DNA of 55,614 bases from JAGLTZ01 sp964637695 (GTDB lineage Bacteria > Blakebacterota > Blakebacteria > Blakebacterales > Blakebacteraceae): contig CAZWVF010000012.1 of assembly GCA_964637695.1 (NCBI GenBank), positions 1-55,614 of the forward strand, written 5' to 3'. A program made the translations under genes and the position numbers. The notes under the pieces were generated by a model that had not been told where the DNA came from, made no database searches, and saw only the letters and a list, made by a program, of their open reading frames with translations. Of the stretch, positions 51,922 to 55,614 are shown piece after piece; position 1 is the stretch's first letter; every line of letters begins with the position of its first letter.

Positions 51922-53669
51922 GATTCGACGACCACTTCCTTGAAGAGATAAGGACCGCGACAGATATCGTCGAGCTTATCAGCCCCTATGTGAAATTGAA
52001 GAAAAAGGGTAAGAACTGGTTCGGGCTGTGTCCTTTCCATAATGAGAAAACCCCCTCCTTCAGTGTGAATCTGGAACGGGCAATGTACTACTGCTTCGGC
52101 TGTGGAGCCGGCGGTAATGCCATCACATTCCTCACCGAACACGACGGGATGAGTTTCCCGCAGGCGGTAGAAGAGCTCGCCCGGCGTGCTGGTATCCCAC
52201 TGCCGAAACGGCAGGTTGAGCCGGGAATCGATACGCGGGACCAGCTTTACGAAGCACTCGAGGCAGCAGCGAAGTTCTATCAGGAAATGTTGAAGGAGAA
52301 GGGAGGAGAGCCGGCAGTCTCCTATCTGAAGGCCAGGGGCATCACCGGTGCAACGGCGAAGAAATTCAGGCTCGGTTATGCACCCGGTGGTTGGGATGAT
52401 CTGTTAAAGCACCTGGAGAGCAGGAGTTTTGAGACCGGCATCATCAAAGACGCGGGGCTGGTGAAACCGAGAGATAGCGGTGGGCACTACGACACTTTCC
52501 GCAACAGGCTGGTTTTCCCCTTCACCGATCGCCGGGGGCGGGTCATGGGTTTCGGAGCCCGGCTGCTCGATGATGATGAGGAGGGTCCTAAATACCTCAA
52601 CAGCCCCGAAACCAGGCTTTACCGGAAAGGTGACGTGCTGTACGGCCTCTCACAGGCCGTGGAGTCTATTCTGAAGGAGGAGAGAGCCTTTCTGGTTGAG
52701 GGTTATTTCGATGTTCTCAGCCTTTCTCAATCGGGCATCGGCGCTGTCGTTGCGGCCAGCGGTACGGCCTTTTCCGAACGTCAGGCATTTGTCCTGAAGC
52801 GACTCCTGAAAAAGGTGCTGCTGATCTTCGACGCCGATTCCGCCGGGCTGAAGGCGGCACTGCGCTCCTATAAAAGCCTTGTGAGAGAAGGATTGGATGT
52901 AACCTTCCTTGCAATGCCGCCGGGAGAGGATCCCGACACGATGATAAGAAGTGAGGGAATCGAGGCATTCAGGACAAGGATCCGACACGCTAAACCGGTC
53001 GTTGAATTCTATCTGGAACAGCTCGATCCACCCATGGAAGAGCGGGAGATCGGCGAGAGAGCTGAAGCCGCCAGAGGACTGCTCGATCTGCTTCGACATG
53101 ACACGGATGAACTGAGAAGGGCCATGAGTCTCCAGCTGCTGTCGGCACGGATCGGCCTGGATGAGGAAACACTGAAAAGAGAGATGGATTCTCTGGCCGG
53201 CCGGGACGTTGTCTATCATGGTTCCGCTTCGGAATCTCCTCACGTTACGCGGCCGGAAACTGCAGGAAGACTTGAGACCGAACTGGTGAGACTGATTATC
53301 GAGGATTCCGATAACCGTGAACGGTTGATTACCAGCCTGTCTGCAGAGGATTTTCACGATCCGCGATGCCGCAATCTCTTTTCCAGGTTTACTGAACAGC
53401 TCGGGGAGAAGCAGTTCAGTATAGACAAGGTTCTGGAACACACAGATCCGGACACGAGAAACCTGCTGGCATCGATTCTCGCCGAAGAATCACCGCTCAA
53501 TGAGAGTGAAGTGACAGAGAATACAGATGAAATCCTGAAACGTATGGAAGTGCGCCGATCAAAAGAACGCAGGCGCCTGTTAAAAACTGCAATCGAACAA
53601 GCCCGGCGGGCGGGGGATGATGAAACCCTTGACCGTCTACTGAAAGAATATCAGGAGATGCACCAGTGA
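51918..53669 (+). CDS. dnaG: DNA primase
   Basis: DnaG makes the RNA primers for replication. The 583-residue protein has the N-terminal zinc ribbon C38-H41-C59-C62 (CPFHNEKTPSF and YYCFGCGAGG), an RNA-polymerase domain, and a Toprim region with FLVEGYFDVL near 258 and IFDADSAGLKA. The C-terminal part, from about 430, is a short helicase-binding domain. It overlaps mutS2 by four bases, and its stop overlaps the rpoD GTG start. Confidence 0.95.
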   Translation: MRFDDHFLEEIRTATDIVELISPYVKLKKKGKNWFGLCPFHNEKTPSFSVNLERAMYYCFGCGAGGNAITFLTEHDGMSFPQAVEELARRAGIPLPKRQVEPGIDTRDQLYEALEAAAKFYQEMLKEKGGEPAVSYLKARGITGATAKKFRLGYAPGGWDDLLKHLESRSFETGIIKDAGLVKPRDSGGHYDTFRNRLVFPFTDRRGRVMGFGARLLDDDEEGPKYLNSPETRLYRKGDVLYGLSQAVESILKEERAFLVEGYFDVLSLSQSGIGAVVAASGTAFSERQAFVLKRLLKKVLLIFDADSAGLKAALRSYKSLVREGLDVTFLAMPPGEDPDTMIRSEGIEAFRTRIRHAKPVVEFYLEQLDPPMEEREIGERAEAARGLLDLLRHDTDELRRAMSLQLLSARIGLDEETLKREMDSLAGRDVVYHGSASESPHVTRPETAGRLETELVRLIIEDSDNRERLITSLSAEDFHDPRCRNLFSRFTEQLGEKQFSIDKVLEHTDPDTRNLLASILAEESPLNESEVTENTDEILKRMEVRRSKERRRLLKTAIEQARRAGDDETLDRLLKEYQEMHQ

Positions 53670-55540
53670 GCGAACTGCTGACATTATCTGGCCTTGAAGG
53701 ATTGCGCGCAATAGCCACGCGGGCGAAAGTGATCACTTATCAGCAGGTGAATGACCTGCTCCCCGATGATCTGGATGAGATACCGGAAGTCGATCTCATC
53801 TACGACGCCATCCGGTCAATGAATGTGGAGCTTGTCGATAATGAGGATGTCGATGAGTTGAGCGACGAGATGCGCCATCAGCTGGAGGAAACTTCAGGCA
53901 TGCTGGAGGCAGCAGAAGAAGAGGCAGCTGACGTACAGGGGGAGGTGAAACTCGCGGAAGAGCTGGAAGTGGGGGAAGAATGGAGTGAGGAGGGTGTGGC
54001 TGATGCTGAAGGCAAGAGCCTGAAATTCAAGCATGATGGTGCAGCCGCCGTTTCACTGGGACGGGTCAAGTACGACGATCCGGTATGGATCTATATGCGT
54101 GAGATGGGAAGAGTGCCCCTGCTCGACCGGGAGGGCGAGATCCAGATCGCACAGCGGATCGAAACAGCCCAGCACGCCATCGAGAAATCTCTGATGAGAT
54201 CGAAAACGACATTCAAATACACAACCAGTTTCGGCCGTCAGGTCAGAGCGGGCAACCTGCGCGTCGATGAGGTAGTCGACGGCGAGCTGAGGGACGAGTG
54301 CAGCGGTCCGGCAAGGGATCGTTTTCTCAAACTTGTGTCGAAACTGCAGAAACGTGAGCTGGCGATAGACATCATCCGCCAGGAGCTGAGAAGGGCCCGT
54401 TCAGAGTCGTCACGTGAGAGCCTCGAAGTGAAGATGACGGAAACCTGCAATAAGGCCTGGACGATTTTCAATCAGATGAATATCCATCCCACCTGGATGG
54501 ATAAGATCATATCAGACATGGAAGACTCGCTGGAGGCGATGCAGGAAACAGCAGCCGAGATAAAGAGGGCCGAAGCAAAGGTCGGATTGAAGAGAGAGAA
54601 GATCAAGGCGTATGCAAGAGCGGCAAGGAGGGATGCTTCCGCCAGGCTGATCGAGAATGAGACCGGATTCAAGTCGGAACTGCTCTCTGACATGTGGAGG
54701 GAGATCGCCAATATCGATCGGCGCGTGCGCAGGCTCGAGCAGGACGCCGGAGCCGATATGGCACGCCTGAAAGCGAACCTGAAGTATATCCGCAGGCTGG
54801 AAATGGAGAGAGAACACGCCAAGGAAGAGATGGTGGAGGCAAACGTCCGCCTTGTTATCTCCATCGCCAAGAAATACACAAACAGGGGTCTCGAATTTCT
54901 CGATCTGATCCAGGAGGGCAACGCCGGCCTGATGAGGGCGGTTGAAAAGTTCGACTACAAGAAGGGCTACAAGTTCTCAACATATGCAACATGGTGGATC
55001 CGGCAGGCGATAACCCGGGCGATTGCAGATCAGGCCCGCACGATCCGGGTTCCCGTTCATACAATTGAGGCGATTAACAAGATCCTGCGTGCAAGCAGGG
55101 CGATGGTTCAGGAGGACGGCAGAGAGCCCACACCTCCCGAGCTGGCCGAAAGGCTGGATATGCCTATCGGAAAACTGCGCACCGTGATGAAGGTTGCCCA
55201 CAACCCGATCAGTCTCGACAAACCGATTGGTGACGACGACGGTACGCAGATGGTTGACTTTATCGAGGATCCCAAGGCCGACTCTCCTGCTCAGAAAGCA
55301 GCGGCCTACATGCTTCAGGAACAGATGAACAAGGTGCTCTCAACCCTCACGGCGAGGGAGGAGCGGGTGATCAGGCTCCGCTTCGGACTCGGTGACGGCC
55401 AGCCCCGCACTCTCGAAGAAGTGGGCAATATATTCAACGTGACAAGGGAGCGGATCAGGCAGATAGAAGCGCAGGCACTCAGAAAACTGAAACATCCCAG
55501 CAGGCAGAGCAAGCTGACCGGTTACGAGAACCTGCCGTGA
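53666..55540 (+). CDS. rpoD: RNA polymerase sigma factor RpoD (sigma-70)
   Basis: The primary sigma factor directs RNA polymerase to housekeeping promoters with TTGACA and TATAAT boxes. The 624 residues include region 1.1, region 1.2 (DDPVWIYMREMGRVPLL, about 137), a long charged non-conserved insert (about 170-380), region 2 (NVRLVISIAKKYTNRGLEFLDLIQEGNAGLMRAVEKFDY, from about 392, with FSTYATWWIRQAI), region 3, and region 4 with TLEEVGNIFNVTRERIRQIEAQALRKLK. The start is a GTG overlapping the dnaG stop. The promoters found in this window match its expected recognition sites. Confidence 0.96.
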   Translation: MSELLTLSGLEGLRAIATRAKVITYQQVNDLLPDDLDEIPEVDLIYDAIRSMNVELVDNEDVDELSDEMRHQLEETSGMLEAAEEEAADVQGEVKLAEELEVGEEWSEEGVADAEGKSLKFKHDGAAAVSLGRVKYDDPVWIYMREMGRVPLLDREGEIQIAQRIETAQHAIEKSLMRSKTTFKYTTSFGRQVRAGNLRVDEVVDGELRDECSGPARDRFLKLVSKLQKRELAIDIIRQELRRARSESSRESLEVKMTETCNKAWTIFNQMNIHPTWMDKIISDMEDSLEAMQETAAEIKRAEAKVGLKREKIKAYARAARRDASARLIENETGFKSELLSDMWREIANIDRRVRRLEQDAGADMARLKANLKYIRRLEMEREHAKEEMVEANVRLVISIAKKYTNRGLEFLDLIQEGNAGLMRAVEKFDYKKGYKFSTYATWWIRQAITRAIADQARTIRVPVHTIEAINKILRASRAMVQEDGREPTPPELAERLDMPIGKLRTVMKVAHNPISLDKPIGDDDGTQMVDFIEDPKADSPAQKAAAYMLQEQMNKVLSTLTAREERVIRLRFGLGDGQPRTLEEVGNIFNVTRERIRQIEAQALRKLKHPSRQSKLTGYENLP

Positions 55541-55614
55541 TCTATGACCCGGAGGCGGTACTCCTGCTGCCGGGTGACATCTTCCTTTTCTACCTCTCGG
55601 TTATCTCACCCGGT
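55537..55614 (+). CDS. Partial gene, start of a hydrophobic protein
   Basis: A GTG at 55537 overlaps the rpoD stop (GTGA), and the frame stays open to the window end, giving 26 residues: a polar start (VIYDPEAV) and then a hydrophobic stretch with LLLPGDIFLFYLSVI. The overlap style matches the upstream genes, so a real coupled gene is likely, but the family cannot be named from this much sequence. Confidence 0.45.
   Translation, partial: MIYDPEAVLLLPGDIFLFYLSVISPG

Noticed and set aside
1..55614. CRISPR arrays, rRNA genes and prophage structural genes
   Set aside because: No repeat-spacer pattern, rRNA-like sequence or capsid, tail or terminase genes were seen anywhere in the window.

Overview
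The window is a 55.6 kb piece of a bacterial chromosome, GC-rich apart from an AT-rich stretch near 4.1-4.4 kb. It contains one 100-base scaffold gap (11058-11157). The organism looks like a diderm (Gram-negative) bacterium. It has lipoproteins with lipoboxes, an MsbA-like exporter, a heptosyltransferase-type GT9 enzyme, TatC, UppP, and a secreted protease whose C-terminus carries the NAPNPFNPxTTIRF / FlgD-like sorting domain typical of FCB-superphylum and related candidate phyla (for example Krumholzibacteriota, Eisenbacteria, Fermentibacterota or Latescibacterota). The phylum assignment is inference; no 16S gene is present.

Region 1, about 1-5718, is a genomic island. It ends in an excisionase-like HTH gene and a tyrosine integrase beside the 3' end of a tRNA-Ala(GGC) gene (5719-5794, minus strand). 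The integrase is split by an in-frame TGA, so the island is probably no longer mobile. Its cargo is an unusual four-gene module: an ImmA/IrrE-type metalloprotease, a PIN-domain protein and a Beta-family protein in one overlapping or tightly spaced operon, facing a PD-(D/E)XK-like sce7726-family gene tail to tail. A transposase remnant lies at the left edge. This module is the best candidate for a little-described defence or toxin-like system.

Region 2, about 5.9-24.4 kb, holds envelope and metabolic genes. These are a GH99-like lipoprotein that has lost both catalytic glutamates; an operon of an outer-membrane Peptidase-MA/TolB-repeat/beta-barrel protein, an M30-like secreted protease and a TPR lipoprotein; hutU-hutI; an LpoB/CsgG-like lipoprotein; an MBL-fold lipoprotein; a secreted esterase; an unusually long transketolase-like enzyme; and lysA.

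Region 3, about 24.4-36.5 kb, starts with an HprK-like kinase coupled to phosphosulfolactate synthase (comA). A nitrilase-family protein lacking the usual catalytic lysine follows, then a GT2-flippase pair, then holA-tatC. A polyprenyl synthase, an MsbA-like exporter, a GT9 and a GT4 follow in line, which suggests lipid-carrier and surface-glycan synthesis.

Region 4, about 36.5-44.3 kb, has a meaB-mutase large-mutase small operon. Its active-site residues match isobutyryl-CoA mutase rather than methylmalonyl-CoA mutase. Downstream are a bifunctional Rel, uppP, and an NSS amino-acid transporter with its 37-residue MetS-type small subunit.

Region 5, 44.3 kb to the end, is a housekeeping block: CIRCE-hrcA-grpE-dnaJ-prmA-rsmE, then yqeY-mutS2-dnaG-rpoD. 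Most stop and start codons in this block overlap, so translation is probably coupled along it. A further coupled gene begins at 55537 and runs off the window.
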